The notes: generated by a model from the sequence alone, not told the origin. A stretch of 64,000 nt of DNA from Desulfotomaculum copahuensis (GCF_001655685.1 NZ_LYVF01000062.1:1-64000), one strand, 5' to 3'. Positions 37,814-48,597 are shown, counted from the stretch's first letter. Translations and numbers: made by a program.

Positions 37814-38218
37814 ATGGGAAAAGTTACACGTATGACCAGGCAAAAAAAATTGGTGCTGGAGATCCTGCGCAGCACGACCTGCCACCCGACGGCGGACTGG
37901 GTCTACGAGCAGGCACGTAAAAAAATCCCGGACATCAGCCTGGGCACCATTTACCGCAACCTGAGCAATTTGAAAGAGGCCGGGGAGATTTTGGAGCTCA
38001 ACTACGGCAGTACTTTCAGCCGCTTCGACGGCAACCCGCGCAACCACTACCATTTTGTCTGCGAGGAATGCAAGCGGGTTTTCGACCTGAATATGCCGCT
38101 CCTGGAGGGTCTGGAGGAACGGGTGGCCGGACAAACCGGCCTGTGCGTAAAATATTACCGCCTGGAGTTTTACGGCCGCTGCCGGGACTGCCGGGAACGG
38201 AAAAATGAAACGGGGTAG
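37814..38218 (+). CDS. Fur-family regulator, PerR-like
   Basis: The 134-residue protein has the Fur winged helix (TRMTRQKKLVLEILRS, TIYRNLSNLKEAGEI) and a C-terminal dimer domain with two CxxC zinc pairs (CEEC and CRDC). The regulatory metal site includes His in CHPTAD, the FDGNPRNHYHF segment and a downstream Asp. The Asp in FDG, where Fur and Zur tend to have Glu, is like PerR, the peroxide sensor; this points to PerR but does not prove it. ATG 37814 is used; a second ATG lies at 37832. Its 3' end overlaps a terminator. Confidence 0.85.
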   Translation: MGKVTRMTRQKKLVLEILRSTTCHPTADWVYEQARKKIPDISLGTIYRNLSNLKEAGEILELNYGSTFSRFDGNPRNHYHFVCEECKRVFDLNMPLLEGLEERVAGQTGLCVKYYRLEFYGRCRDCRERKNETG

Positions 38219-38249
38219 TTTCCTGACGGAAACCGCCCCTTTATTTTTT
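38212..38249. terminator. terminator shared by the converging PerR-like and DHA2 genes
   Basis: GGGG-TA-GTTTCC (38212-38223) pairs with GGAAAC-CG-CCCC (38228-38239), followed by TTTATTTTTT. It overlaps the last codons of the regulator and the stop end of the minus-strand exporter gene. Confidence 0.82.
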
Positions 38250-39698
38250 GTCGCCCGTATCCGGGCGGGGAGCCGGGGCGGCGGCCCTTCCCCGCACCAG
38301 GGAAGTGAGCACGCCCAGGGCGGCCAGGGAGGCCCCGACCAGATAGGCGTCCTGCATGGACATGGTAAAGGCCTGTGCCTGCAGGGCGGCGCCGTGACGG
38401 CCGAGCGCGCGCAGTACGGCGTCGTGCACGGGCAGGCGTCCGCTGAACACGGCGCCGCTCAAGGCAATCCCCAGCACCATGCCGATGTTGCGCATGCTGG
38501 CCAGGGTGCCGGAAGCGGTGCCCAGGCGTTGGCGCGGTACACTGCCCATGATCGCGCTGTTGTTGGGCGCCTGAAACAGGCCGGTGCCCAGGCCGAAAAC
38601 AGCCATGCCGGCGACAATCACCGCATAGGGGGTGGCCACCCCCACCCGGCTCAGCCAGAACATGCCGGCGGCGGTGATGGCCATGCCCAGGGAACTGAGC
38701 AGGCGGGAACCGATGCGGTCGCTCAGCGCGCCGCTCAAGGGAGCGACAAAAAGAATCAAAAACGGCGGAGCGGAAAGCACCAGCCCGGCATGGGCGGGAT
38801 TCAGGTGCCGCACCTGCTCCAGGTAAAAAGGAAGCAAAAAGGTAATCGAAAACTGGGCCATAAAGTTTAATAAAGATGTGGCGTTGGCGGCGGCAAACAG
38901 GCGTATACGGAAAAGGCGCAGGTCCATCATCGGCTCCGGACTGCGCAGTTCCAGGTAGATAAACAGGCCCAGAAACACCACCGCCGCGGCCAGGGAAAAG
39001 AGAACAGCCGGCGACGACCACCCCCACTCCCCGCCATGGCTCAAAGACAGCAGCAGAAACATCAGCCCGGCGAAAATGGTCACCGCCCCCGGAATATCAA
39101 AGCGGTGCCGGACCAGCCGTTCATCCCGGCGCAGGATGCGCACCGCCCAGAGGGTGCCGATGATGCCGATGGGCAGGTTGACGAAAAAAATGGACCGCCA
39201 GCCGAACTGGCTGAGCAAAAGCCCGCCGATGGCGGGACCGAAGGCCAGCGCCGAAGCCACCACCGAGCCGTTCATGCCGAGCGCGCGGCCGCGCAGGTGG
39301 GGTGGGAAGGTGCTGGTGACGATGGCCGGACCGATGGCCATCATCATGCCGGCGCCGACCGCCTGCAGCACCCGGGCGCCGATTAAAAAGCCGATTCCCG
39401 GGGAAAAACCGCACAGGGCCGAGCCCAGGGTGAAGATCACAAATCCGCCCAGGTAGATCGGCTTGTGCCCGTACATGTCGCCCAGCCGGCCATAAGTGAG
39501 CAGCAGGCTGGAGATCATCAGCAAGTAGGACATGACCACCCATTCCACCATGGCCAGGGAGGTATGAAAGTAACTGCTGATGCTGGGCAGGGCGATATTG
39601 ACGATGCTGCCGTCCAGCGGACCCATGAATGTGCCCAGGGCAATGGACGCCAGCACCCACCATTTGTAACTTTCTTCTGAAACGTTAGGAATTTTCAA
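38241..39698 (-). CDS. DHA2-family (EmrB/QacA-type) drug exporter
   Basis: The 485-residue protein has 14 predicted membrane spans of the drug:proton antiporter-2 family. The helix 1 motif is LDGSIVNIALPSI, motif A is GRLGDMYGHKPIYL and motif C is FGPAIGGLLL. It would expel lipophilic toxic compounds by proton exchange. The frame reaches GTG 39716, but TTG 39698, nine bases after GGGAGAG, looks better. It converges with the PerR-like gene and is divergent from dnaE. The substrate is unknown. Confidence 0.88.
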   Translation of the reverse strand: MKIPNVSEESYKWWVLASIALGTFMGPLDGSIVNIALPSISSYFHTSLAMVEWVVMSYLLMISSLLLTYGRLGDMYGHKPIYLGGFVIFTLGSALCGFSPGIGFLIGARVLQAVGAGMMMAIGPAIVTSTFPPHLRGRALGMNGSVVASALAFGPAIGGLLLSQFGWRSIFFVNLPIGIIGTLWAVRILRRDERLVRHRFDIPGAVTIFAGLMFLLLSLSHGGEWGWSSPAVLFSLAAAVVFLGLFIYLELRSPEPMMDLRLFRIRLFAAANATSLLNFMAQFSITFLLPFYLEQVRHLNPAHAGLVLSAPPFLILFVAPLSGALSDRIGSRLLSSLGMAITAAGMFWLSRVGVATPYAVIVAGMAVFGLGTGLFQAPNNSAIMGSVPRQRLGTASGTLASMRNIGMVLGIALSGAVFSGRLPVHDAVLRALGRHGAALQAQAFTMSMQDAYLVGASLAALGVLTSLVRGRAAAPAPRPDTGDKK

Positions 39699-39911
39699 GG
39701 CCGGCTTCTCTCCCACATAAAAGTTAAACGGTTTAAGAATTAGGTATGTGGATCAAAAAATCCTGCCGCACAAAGAAAATTTCCGGCGGCAGGATTTTGC
39801 CCCCCGCAAAACGAATGACTGAAAACGAATGTACAGGACAGCCGGAAGATTGTTCCGGTGTTCATATTATACCGCCATCCCGCCGGGGATATCAGGAGTG
39901 TGCATCAAGCC

Positions 39912-42900
39912 ATGTTTGTTCATCTGCACGTACATACGGAATACAGTCTTCTGGACGGGGCCTCCCGGATCAAGGAAGTGGTCAAAACGGCCCGGGAGTT
40001 GGGCATGCCCGCCCTGGCCATGACCGACCACGGGGTCATGTTCGGCGCGGTCGACTTCTACAAGGCCTGTCAAAAAGAAGGCATCAAGCCCATCCTGGGC
40101 TGCGAAGTTTACGTCGCCCCCCGGACCATGGCCGACCGCACCCCGCGGGTGGACGATCGTCCCTATCACCTGGTGCTGCTGGCCGAAAACCAGACCGGCT
40201 ACCAAAACCTGCTTCAGCTGGTTTCCCTGGGCTTTACCGACGGCTTTTACTACAAGCCCCGGGTGGACCGGGACACCCTGGCCCGCTACAGCAAGGGACT
40301 GATTGCCTTGAGCGGCTGCATCGCCGGGGAGGTGGCCGCCCGCATTCTGGGCGGCGAGCCGGCCCGGGCCAGGGAGGCGGCCGGTGTCTACCGGGATATT
40401 TTCGGCCCGGACAACTACTTTCTGGAAATCCAGGATCACGGTTTTGAAGAACAGCATACGGCCAACCGGGAACTGCTCCGCATCCACAAGGAGCTGGGCA
40501 TACCCCTGATCGCCACCAACGATGTGCATTATGTACGCCGGGAACACGCTGAAATGCAGGATGTGCTGTTGTGCATCCAGACCGGCAAAACAGTGGATGA
40601 TCCCGCCCGCATGCGCTTTTCATCGCGCGAGCTGTATCTGAAAAGCGGGGAGGAAATGAATCTTTTGTTCGGTGAACTGCCGGAAGCGATGCAAAATACA
40701 CTGGCCGTTGCCGAACGCTGCCGGGTGGAATTCACCTTCGGCAAGCTGCACCTGCCTCATTACCGGGTGCCGGAAGGCTACACGGTGGACAGCTACCTGG
40801 AGGAACTCTGCCGGCAGGGAGTGCGCCGGCGCTTCGGGGAGGCTGAAAACCCCCGGGTGAAACAACGGCTGGAATACGAACTTGGCGTAATCCGGCAGAT
40901 GGGCTATTCGGGCTATTTCCTGATCGTCTGGGATTTTATTCATTTTGCCCGGCAAAACGGCATCCCGGTCGGTCCGGGCCGCGGTTCGGCGGCCGGCAGC
41001 CTGGTTTCCTACGTGCTCGGCATTACCAACCTGGATCCGCTGCGCTACGACCTGCTCTTTGAACGCTTCCTCAACCCGGAACGGGTATCCATGCCCGATG
41101 TGGACGTGGACATCTGCTACGAGCGGCGCGGCGAGGTGATCAACTATGTGGCCCGGCGGTACGGCGCCGACCGGGTGGCCCAGATCGCCACCTTCGGCAC
41201 GATGGCCGCCCGGGCGGCCATCCGGGATGTGGGCCGCGCTTTGAGCATGTCCTACGGCGAGGTGGACCGGGTGGCCAAGCTGGTGCCGGCGGAACTGCAC
41301 ATCACCCTGGAAAAGGCGCTGCAGGATTCCAGCGAACTGCGGGAGCTCTACCAGCAGGATGCGCAGGTGAAGAAATTGATCGACATGGCCGCCCTGCTGG
41401 AAGGAATGCCCCGGCACGCTTCCACTCACGCCGCCGGGGTGGTGATCACCCGCGACCCCCTGATCCATTACGTCCCTTTGTATAAAGCCGCCGACGGGCC
41501 GCTGACCACCCAGTTCGCCAAGGACCAGGTGGAGGAGCTGGGCCTGCTGAAAATGGACCTGCTCGGACTGCGCACGCTGACTGTGATTGCCGACTCCCTG
41601 CGCCTGATCAAGGAAAGCACGGGCATAGATGTAGATATTGACAATATCCCCCTGGACGACCCGGCCGCTTTCGACCTGCTCTGCCGGGGCGAGGCCTGCG
41701 GTGTGTTCCAGTTGGAATCCAGCGGCATGCGCGCCATTTTAAAGGAACTGCGCCCGGAAGTGTTCGAGGACATCATCGCCCTGGTCGCCCTGTACCGGCC
41801 CGGTCCGCTGGGCAGCGGCATGGTCGAGGACTTCATCAAGAACAAGCACGGGGAAAGGCAGGTCACCTACCTGCACCCCAAACTGGAGCCAATTTTAAAG
41901 GACACCTACGGCGTAATTCTCTACCAGGAACAGGTGATGCGCATCGCCAGCGACCTGGCCGGTTTCACCCTCGGCGAGGCCGATCTGCTGCGGCGGGCGA
42001 TGGGCAAGAAGAAACCGGAAATCATTGCCGGCCTGCGCTCCCAGTTTGTGGAGGGCGCGGTGAAAAACGGCGTGGACGGGGAGATCGCCGGCCAGATCTT
42101 CGACCTGATGGAATACTTCGCCGGTTACGGCTTCAACAAGTCGCACAGTGCGGCCTACGCCCTGGTTTCCTACCAGACGGCCTATTTAAAGGCCAATTTC
42201 CCGGCCCCGTACATGGCTGCGCTGCTCACCTCGGTGCGGGACAACACGGACAAAGTGGCCGTCTACGTGGAGGAATGCCGGCGCATGAAAATGGCGGTGC
42301 TGCCGCCGGACGTCAATGAAAGCCGGGAAAGCTTCACCGTGGCGGGCAACAATATCCGGTTTGGACTGGCTGCAATCAAAAACGTGGGCCTGGGGGCGGT
42401 GGAAGCAATCATCAAGACCCGGGAAGAAGGCGGCCCGTATACCTGTTTTGCCGACTTCTGCCGCCGCCTGGATACGCGGGTGATCAACCGGCGCGTGCTG
42501 GAGAACCTGATCAAATCCGGCGCCCTGGATTCCCTGGGTCACCACCGGGCGCAGCTGATGGCCGCCGTCGACGCCGGGCTGGCCCTGGCCCAGCAGTCCC
42601 AGCGCGAGCGCCGGGACGGACAGCTGTCCCTGCTGGATCTGTGGGGGGAGCAGGCGGAGGAAACGCTGGCCCTGTCCATGCCAGACGTCAAGCCCTATCC
42701 GCAGGGCGACTTGCTGGCGCTGGAAAAGGAAGCGCTCGGATTGTACATCAGCGGGCATCCTCTGCAGGAATACCGCCGGGCGCTGGCGGAGCGGGCCGGC
42801 GCCGTGGCGGCCGAACTGGCCGACCTGGAACCGGAAAGCGTGGTCACTCTGGGCGGCCTGTTGACGGCGTTGAAAAAAATCGCCACCCGCCGCGGCGAGC

Positions 42901-43313
42901 CGATGGCTTTCGGAACGCTGGAAGATCTGACGGGCAGCGTGGAGGTGGTTTTCTTTCCGCGCACCTACCAGCAGTACGGCGGGCTGATCGCTCCCGACCG
43001 GGTCATACTGGTGCGGGGAAAAGTAAACAATAGCGGGGAGGCGGTGAAAATTCTGGCGGACGAGGTGACGCCGCTGACGAAAACGGCCGGCGGCGATCTC
43101 TACCTGCAATTTCCCCGGCCCACCACAGAACTGATCACCCGGGTGCAGACGCTGTTGCGTGCTTTTCCCGGCCAGTGCCCGGTCTATCTATATTTTCCGC
43201 GCGACAAGAAGCTGGCCTGTACGCCCCGGGAATACTGGGTGGATCTTGCTTCGCCGGTGCTGACGGAACTGGGCGGGCTGCTCGGTGATGAAAACGTGAA
43301 GGTCAAACAGTGA
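39912..43313 (+). CDS. dnaE: DNA polymerase III alpha subunit DnaE
   Basis: The 1133-residue replicative polymerase has an N-terminal PHP domain (FVHLHVHTEYSLLDGASRI), the C-family palm with two catalytic aspartates in MPDVDVDICYERR (about 396 and 398), and GPGRGSAAGSLVSYVLGI. A helix-hairpin-helix part and an OB fold (about 975-1060) follow. It lacks the exonuclease insert of PolC, so it is the DnaE type. ATG 39912 gives the family N-terminus; the CAGGAG site is about 13 bases upstream, farther than ideal. The mtrB gene downstream has its own promoter. Confidence 0.97.
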   Translation: MFVHLHVHTEYSLLDGASRIKEVVKTARELGMPALAMTDHGVMFGAVDFYKACQKEGIKPILGCEVYVAPRTMADRTPRVDDRPYHLVLLAENQTGYQNLLQLVSLGFTDGFYYKPRVDRDTLARYSKGLIALSGCIAGEVAARILGGEPARAREAAGVYRDIFGPDNYFLEIQDHGFEEQHTANRELLRIHKELGIPLIATNDVHYVRREHAEMQDVLLCIQTGKTVDDPARMRFSSRELYLKSGEEMNLLFGELPEAMQNTLAVAERCRVEFTFGKLHLPHYRVPEGYTVDSYLEELCRQGVRRRFGEAENPRVKQRLEYELGVIRQMGYSGYFLIVWDFIHFARQNGIPVGPGRGSAAGSLVSYVLGITNLDPLRYDLLFERFLNPERVSMPDVDVDICYERRGEVINYVARRYGADRVAQIATFGTMAARAAIRDVGRALSMSYGEVDRVAKLVPAELHITLEKALQDSSELRELYQQDAQVKKLIDMAALLEGMPRHASTHAAGVVITRDPLIHYVPLYKAADGPLTTQFAKDQVEELGLLKMDLLGLRTLTVIADSLRLIKESTGIDVDIDNIPLDDPAAFDLLCRGEACGVFQLESSGMRAILKELRPEVFEDIIALVALYRPGPLGSGMVEDFIKNKHGERQVTYLHPKLEPILKDTYGVILYQEQVMRIASDLAGFTLGEADLLRRAMGKKKPEIIAGLRSQFVEGAVKNGVDGEIAGQIFDLMEYFAGYGFNKSHSAAYALVSYQTAYLKANFPAPYMAALLTSVRDNTDKVAVYVEECRRMKMAVLPPDVNESRESFTVAGNNIRFGLAAIKNVGLGAVEAIIKTREEGGPYTCFADFCRRLDTRVINRRVLENLIKSGALDSLGHHRAQLMAAVDAGLALAQQSQRERRDGQLSLLDLWGEQAEETLALSMPDVKPYPQGDLLALEKEALGLYISGHPLQEYRRALAERAGAVAAELADLEPESVVTLGGLLTALKKIATRRGEPMAFGTLEDLTGSVEVVFFPRTYQQYGGLIAPDRVILVRGKVNNSGEAVKILADEVTPLTKTAGGDLYLQFPRPTTELITRVQTLLRAFPGQCPVYLYFPRDKKLACTPREYWVDLASPVLTELGGLLGDENVKVKQ

Positions 43314-43326
43314 AACCGGATTGAAC

Positions 43327-43355
43327 TTGTCAATGGTATAACAATGTGCTATGAT
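43327..43355 (+). promoter_or_regulatory. sigma-A promoter of mtrB
   Basis: TTGTCA 43327-43332 and TATGAT 43350-43355 are 17 bases apart. The first mtrB codon is 37 bases after the -10 box. It lies right after the dnaE stop codon. Confidence 0.7.
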
Positions 43356-43392
43356 GGATTTGTTAAAACAGGAAAATTAAGGAGTGAAAGTT

Positions 43393-43626
43393 GTGCTCAA
43401 TGAAGCGATTTGCGAAGTGAACGGTGAATATGTGGTGATCAAAGCGTTGGAAAACGGGGTGACCATCATTGGTTTGACCCGGGGCAAGGATACTAAGTTC
43501 CATCATTCGGAAAAACTGGATAAGGGTGAGATTATGATCGCCCAGTTTACCGAGCATACTTCGGCCATTAAAATCCGCGGACGGGTGGAACTGCTCACCA
43601 GGCACGGCCGGATGAGCAGCGAATAG
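43393..43626 (+). CDS. mtrB: trp RNA-binding attenuation protein (TRAP)
   Basis: TRAP forms an 11-subunit ring that, when loaded with tryptophan, binds GAG/UAG repeats in mRNA leaders and represses tryptophan genes. The sequence is nearly that of Bacillus [23 protein letters not shown], then [14 protein letters not shown], then [15 protein letters not shown]. The KKR-type RNA contacts and the Trp-binding Thr/Gly loop are kept. The frame is open from GTG 43384, but AAGGAG at 43379-43384 overlaps that codon, so GTG 43393 (spacing 8) is chosen, giving 77 residues. No anti-TRAP gene and no trp gene is in the window. Confidence 0.93.
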   Translation: MLNEAICEVNGEYVVIKALENGVTIIGLTRGKDTKFHHSEKLDKGEIMIAQFTEHTSAIKIRGRVELLTRHGRMSSE

Positions 43627-43723
43627 GTGCAGTATCCGGGGTTGGTGCTCTGGATATACTTATTTATGTTCTTTACCCCGCTTTGCATATACAGTGTAAA
43701 TCTGGAACGAGGGGGCGCATGGC

Positions 43724-43915
43724 GTGTGGGCCGTGGTTTACATCGCACCGAACCGGAAAGAGGCTGAAAGGATGAAGAAGGTCCTCTCCGACGAGGGGTT
43801 GCTGGTCAAGCTGCGGGAACTGGGCCAGTCCATCGCCGGACACAACTGCTCGGTGGAAGTGCTGGTGCCGGAATCAGAGGTGGATGAGGCGCTGGATATC
43901 ATCAATGCCATATAA
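43724..43915 (+). CDS. small protein upstream of accD (DUF2007-like)
   Basis: The 63-residue product, starting VVYIAPNRKEAERMKKVLSDEGLL and ending VLVPESEVDEALDIINAI, has the beta-alpha-beta pattern of the small DUF2007 (signal-transducing, PII-like fold) proteins. The assignment is by pattern only. GTG 43724 has GAGGGGG 8-9 bases upstream. It ends 15 bases before accD, so it is likely the first gene of the acc-pfk-pyk unit. A regulatory role in lipid synthesis or glycolysis is possible but unsupported. Confidence 0.7.
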   Translation: MWAVVYIAPNRKEAERMKKVLSDEGLLVKLRELGQSIAGHNCSVEVLVPESEVDEALDIINAI

Positions 43916-43930
43916 GGAGAGTTTGATTTA

Positions 43931-44779
43931 GTGCTGGAATTATTCAAAAAACAGAAGTATGTGACCGTGGCCTCAGACGCCGGACGGCGCGAAATGCCCG
44001 ACGGGCTCTGGATCAAGTGCCCCCGCTGCAGCGAGATCCGTTTTGCCCGGGAATTGGAAAAAACATTGAAAGTATGCCAGAAGTGCGGGCATCACTTTCG
44101 CCTGACCGCCGGCGAGCGCATTCAGTTCACTTTGGACGAGGGTACTTTCACGGCCTACGATGCGGACCTGGAACCGGTAAACCCCTTTCATTCCACCGAA
44201 TATGCGCAAAAACTGGCGGCCGCGCGGCAGGCCAGCGGACTGGCGGAGGCGGTGGTCGGCGGCGAAGGCGCCATTGACGGCCAGCGGGTGGTGGTTGTGA
44301 TCATGGACGCGCAGTTTATGATGGCCAGCATGGGTACGGTGGCGGGGGAAAAAATAACCCGGGCGATTGAACGGGCCGCGGAAAAGGAGCTGCCTTTGAT
44401 TATCTTTACCGCTTCCGGGGGCGCGCGCATGCAGGAGGGCGTGCTGTCCCTGATGCAGATGACCAAAACCGTGTCCGCCCTGTGCCGGCATTCCCGGCGG
44501 GGGCTGTTATACGTCACCGTGCTTACCGATCCCACCACGGGCGGGGTCAGCGCCAGCTTCGCCGCCCTGGGCGATATTATTCTGGCCGAACCGGACGCGC
44601 TGATCGGTTTTGCCGGACCGCGGGTGATTGAGCAGACCATCCGACAGAAGCTGCCGGAAGGTTTTCAGCGGGCGGAGTTTTTGCGTCAGCACGGTTTTGT
44701 CGATCTGGTCACGCCCCGGCCGCAATTGAAAGCCGTTTTAAGCCGGCTGCTGGATCTGCACAGGAGAGAACAATCATGA
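43931..44779 (+). CDS. accD: acetyl-CoA carboxylase carboxyltransferase subunit beta
   Basis: AccD and AccA form the carboxyltransferase that moves CO2 from biotin to acetyl-CoA, making malonyl-CoA for fatty acids. The 282-residue protein has the N-terminal zinc ribbon (Cys 30, 33, 49, 52) and the crotonase-fold core with IIFTASGGARMQEG and TDPTTGGVSASFA. GTG 43931 follows AAGGAGAG. It overlaps accA by 4 bases. Confidence 0.96.
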   Translation: MLELFKKQKYVTVASDAGRREMPDGLWIKCPRCSEIRFARELEKTLKVCQKCGHHFRLTAGERIQFTLDEGTFTAYDADLEPVNPFHSTEYAQKLAAARQASGLAEAVVGGEGAIDGQRVVVVIMDAQFMMASMGTVAGEKITRAIERAAEKELPLIIFTASGGARMQEGVLSLMQMTKTVSALCRHSRRGLLYVTVLTDPTTGGVSASFAALGDIILAEPDALIGFAGPRVIEQTIRQKLPEGFQRAEFLRQHGFVDLVTPRPQLKAVLSRLLDLHRREQS

Positions 44780-45756
44780 CAGGCGCCATTTTGGAATTTG
44801 ACCGGCCGATTGTGGAGCTGGAAGAAAAAATCAAAGAACTGCGGCAATTCGCCCGGGAAAAAGAGATCAACCTGGACGCTGAAATAGCCAATCTGGAAAA
44901 ACGGGTGCAGGCGCTGAAGGAAAATATCTATCAAAACCTGGCTCCCTGGCAGAAGGTGCTGGTCGCCCGGCACCCCGAACGCCCGAACATGCTGGATTAC
45001 ATCAACCGGCTCTGCACTGATTTTGTCCAGCTGCACGGGGATCGTCTTTATGGCGACGATCCGGCGCTGGCGGGAGGGATCGCCCGTTTTGACGGGAGGC
45101 CGGTAACCGTGCTCGGCCAGATTAAGGGCCGGGACACCAGGGAGAATCTGGCCCGCAACTTCGGTATGGCCCATCCCGAAGGGTACCGCATGGCCATGCG
45201 CCTGATGCGTCAGGCGGAAAAATTCCACCGGCCGGTGCTGGCTTTCATCGACACGCCCGGCGCCTATCCGGGCATGGGGGCGGAAGAAAGGGGCATCTCC
45301 AACGCCATCGCCGAATGCATCCAGACCATGCTCATGCTGGAAGTGCCGGTGCTGTCGGTAATCATCGGCGAGGGAGGCAGCGGCGGCGCGCTGGCCCTGG
45401 CCAGCGGCGACTGTATCCTGATCCAGGAACACGCCGTTTTCTCCGTGATCTCGCCGGAGGCTTACGCCAGCATACTGTGGAAGGACTCCTCCCGGGCGCG
45501 GGAAGCGGCCGGGGTGATGAAGATCACCGCCGCCGATTTGGAGGCGCTGCATCTGGTGGACGAAGTGATTCCCGAACCCCTGGGCGGCGCCCACCACGAT
45601 CCGGACGGGGCGGCGGAGCGGATCCGGGAGGTCCTGTCCAGACGGCTGCCGGAACTGGCCGCCCGGCCGGTGGGGCAGCTGCTGGCCGCACGCGGTGAAA
45701 AGTTCCGGCGCATTGGTGATCCCCGTATATATTTGACGGGTAATGACATAACTTAA
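44776..45756 (+). CDS. accA: acetyl-CoA carboxylase carboxyltransferase subunit alpha
   Basis: This is the second half of the carboxyltransferase. The 326-residue protein has the N-terminal helical segment (EFDRPIVELEEKIKEL), PVLAFIDTPGAYPG and GEGGSGGALALA, the acyl-CoA oxyanion region. ATG 44776 overlaps the accD stop. The biotin carrier and biotin carboxylase genes (accB, accC) are not in the window. The last bases of the gene contain a TTGACG...TAATAC pair with a short spacer that might add a promoter for pfkA. Confidence 0.96.
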   Translation: MTGAILEFDRPIVELEEKIKELRQFAREKEINLDAEIANLEKRVQALKENIYQNLAPWQKVLVARHPERPNMLDYINRLCTDFVQLHGDRLYGDDPALAGGIARFDGRPVTVLGQIKGRDTRENLARNFGMAHPEGYRMAMRLMRQAEKFHRPVLAFIDTPGAYPGMGAEERGISNAIAECIQTMLMLEVPVLSVIIGEGGSGGALALASGDCILIQEHAVFSVISPEAYASILWKDSSRAREAAGVMKITAADLEALHLVDEVIPEPLGGAHHDPDGAAERIREVLSRRLPELAARPVGQLLAARGEKFRRIGDPRIYLTGNDIT

Positions 45757-45773
45757 TACTGTCCGTTGAATAG

Positions 45774-46754
<981 letters not shown>

Positions 46755-46771
46755 CAGGGGGGCTAAAAGCA

Positions 46772-48529
46772 TTGATGATCCGCCGCACCAAAATAGTCTG
46801 TACGATCGGGCCGGCCTGCGAAGATGTGGAAACGCTGACCAAAATGATCAAAGCAGGCATGAATGTGGCCCGGCTCAACTTTTCCCACGGCACACACGAC
46901 GAGCACGCCCGGCGCGTGGCGGCCGTCCGCAAGGCGGCCGGCCGGGCGGGTAAAAACATCGCGCTGCTGCTGGACACCAAGGGGCCGGAAATCCGCCTCG
47001 GCTACCTGGAAAAGGAGCCGGTGGTTTTGGAAGCCGGCCGGCAGGTGACTTTAACCACGGAGGAAATCAAGGGCACCGCCGAACGGCTGCCAATCACCTA
47101 CGCCGGACTGCCCCGCGATGTCAGGCCGGGCAACAGCATCCTTATCGCCGACGGCATGATCGAGCTGAAGGTGCTTTCGGCCACTCCGCGGGAAGTGGTC
47201 TGCCTGGTGGTGCACGGCGGCGAGCTGACCAGCCAGAAGGGAGTGAACCTGCCCGGGGTGCCGGTGAATCTGCCGGCCATCACGGACCGGGATGTCAGTG
47301 ACATTGTCTTCGGCATTGAACAGGGCTTCGATCTGATTGCCGCTTCTTTTATCCGCAAGGCCGGCGATGTGCTGGCCATCCGGCAGATCCTGGAGGAGCA
47401 CGGCGCCGAACTGGACATCATCGCCAAAATTGAAAGCCAGGAAGGCGTTAACAACCTGGATGAAATTATCAAGGTGGCTGATGGAATCATGGTCGCCCGG
47501 GGTGACCTGGGCGTGGGCATCCCGGTGGAAGAAGTGCCGCTGGTGCAAAAATCAATCATTCATAAATGTAACCGGGCCGGCAAGCCGGTGATTACCGCCA
47601 CCCAGATGCTGGAGTCGATGATCCACAATCCCCGCCCCACCCGCGCCGAGGCCAGCGACGTGGCCAACGCCATTTTTGACGGCACCGACGCGATCATGCT
47701 TTCCGGGGAAACGGCCGCCGGCCAGTATCCGGTGGAGGCGGTGGAAACCATGGCCCGTATCGCCAGGCGGGCCGAGGCGGCGCTGCCCTATGATGAAATG
47801 CTGCAACACAGGGGACAGGCCCCGGCGCGCACCGTCACGGATGCGATCAGCCACGCCACCTGTGCCACGGCCCGGGATCTGGAGGCGGCCGCGATCATCA
47901 CCTCCACCGAGAGCGGCCATACGGCCAAAATGGTCAGCAAATACCGGCCCAAGGCGCCGGTCATCGCCGTCACCACCCGGCCCGTGGTGCTGCGCAAGCT
48001 GGCCCTGGTCTGGGGGGTGCAGCCGCTTCTGGTCGGGCGTTCGGAAGATACGGACAGTATGATTTCCGCCGCCATCGAGGTTTCGCTGGCCGCGGAATTG
48101 ATCAGTCCCGGCGACCTGGTGGTGATTACCGCCGGAGTGCCGGTGGGCGTGCACGGAACGACCAACCTGCTCAAAGTGCATACGGTGGGCGATATCCTGG
48201 CCCGGGGTACCGGCATCGGCGCCCGGGCGGTGACCGGACCGGTAAAGATATGCCGCACGGTAAAAGAGGCCCTGGGCAGAATGGAGCCGGGGGACATTCT
48301 GGTCACCCCGGCCACCGAACGGGATTACATCCCGGCCATGGAGAAGGCGGCGGCCGTAATCACCGAAACCGGCGGGCTGACCTCCCACGCCGCCATTGTC
48401 GGCCTGGAATTCGGCATCCCGGTGGTGGTGGGGGTGGAAGCGGCCACGGCCATTCTGACCGATGGAGAAACGGTAACTGTGGACGGCCAGCGGGGGCTGA
48501 TCTACCGGGGCACGGCACGGGTGTTGTAG
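46772..48529 (+). CDS. pyk: pyruvate kinase with C-terminal PEP-utilising domain
   Basis: Pyruvate kinase converts PEP and ADP to pyruvate and ATP. The 585-residue protein begins RRTKIVCTIGPAC and has DTKGPEIR, IIAKIESQEGVNN and the catalytic VARGDLGVGIP. After the usual C-terminal domain comes an extra PEP-utilising mobile domain (from about 506, with LTSHAA around 535), as in Geobacillus and Bacillus enzymes. That domain is related to the swivelling domain of PPDK. Either TTG 46772 or ATG 46775 may start translation; the first has the better spacing to GGGGGG. Confidence 0.96.
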   Translation: MMIRRTKIVCTIGPACEDVETLTKMIKAGMNVARLNFSHGTHDEHARRVAAVRKAAGRAGKNIALLLDTKGPEIRLGYLEKEPVVLEAGRQVTLTTEEIKGTAERLPITYAGLPRDVRPGNSILIADGMIELKVLSATPREVVCLVVHGGELTSQKGVNLPGVPVNLPAITDRDVSDIVFGIEQGFDLIAASFIRKAGDVLAIRQILEEHGAELDIIAKIESQEGVNNLDEIIKVADGIMVARGDLGVGIPVEEVPLVQKSIIHKCNRAGKPVITATQMLESMIHNPRPTRAEASDVANAIFDGTDAIMLSGETAAGQYPVEAVETMARIARRAEAALPYDEMLQHRGQAPARTVTDAISHATCATARDLEAAAIITSTESGHTAKMVSKYRPKAPVIAVTTRPVVLRKLALVWGVQPLLVGRSEDTDSMISAAIEVSLAAELISPGDLVVITAGVPVGVHGTTNLLKVHTVGDILARGTGIGARAVTGPVKICRTVKEALGRMEPGDILVTPATERDYIPAMEKAAAVITETGGLTSHAAIVGLEFGIPVVVGVEAATAILTDGETVTVDGQRGLIYRGTARVL

Positions 48530-48597
48530 GCGGTGTTGCCGGACCCGGGTTGTTTTTAAAATGCCCCCGCCGGGCATCTTAACCGGGGGGGTTTATC

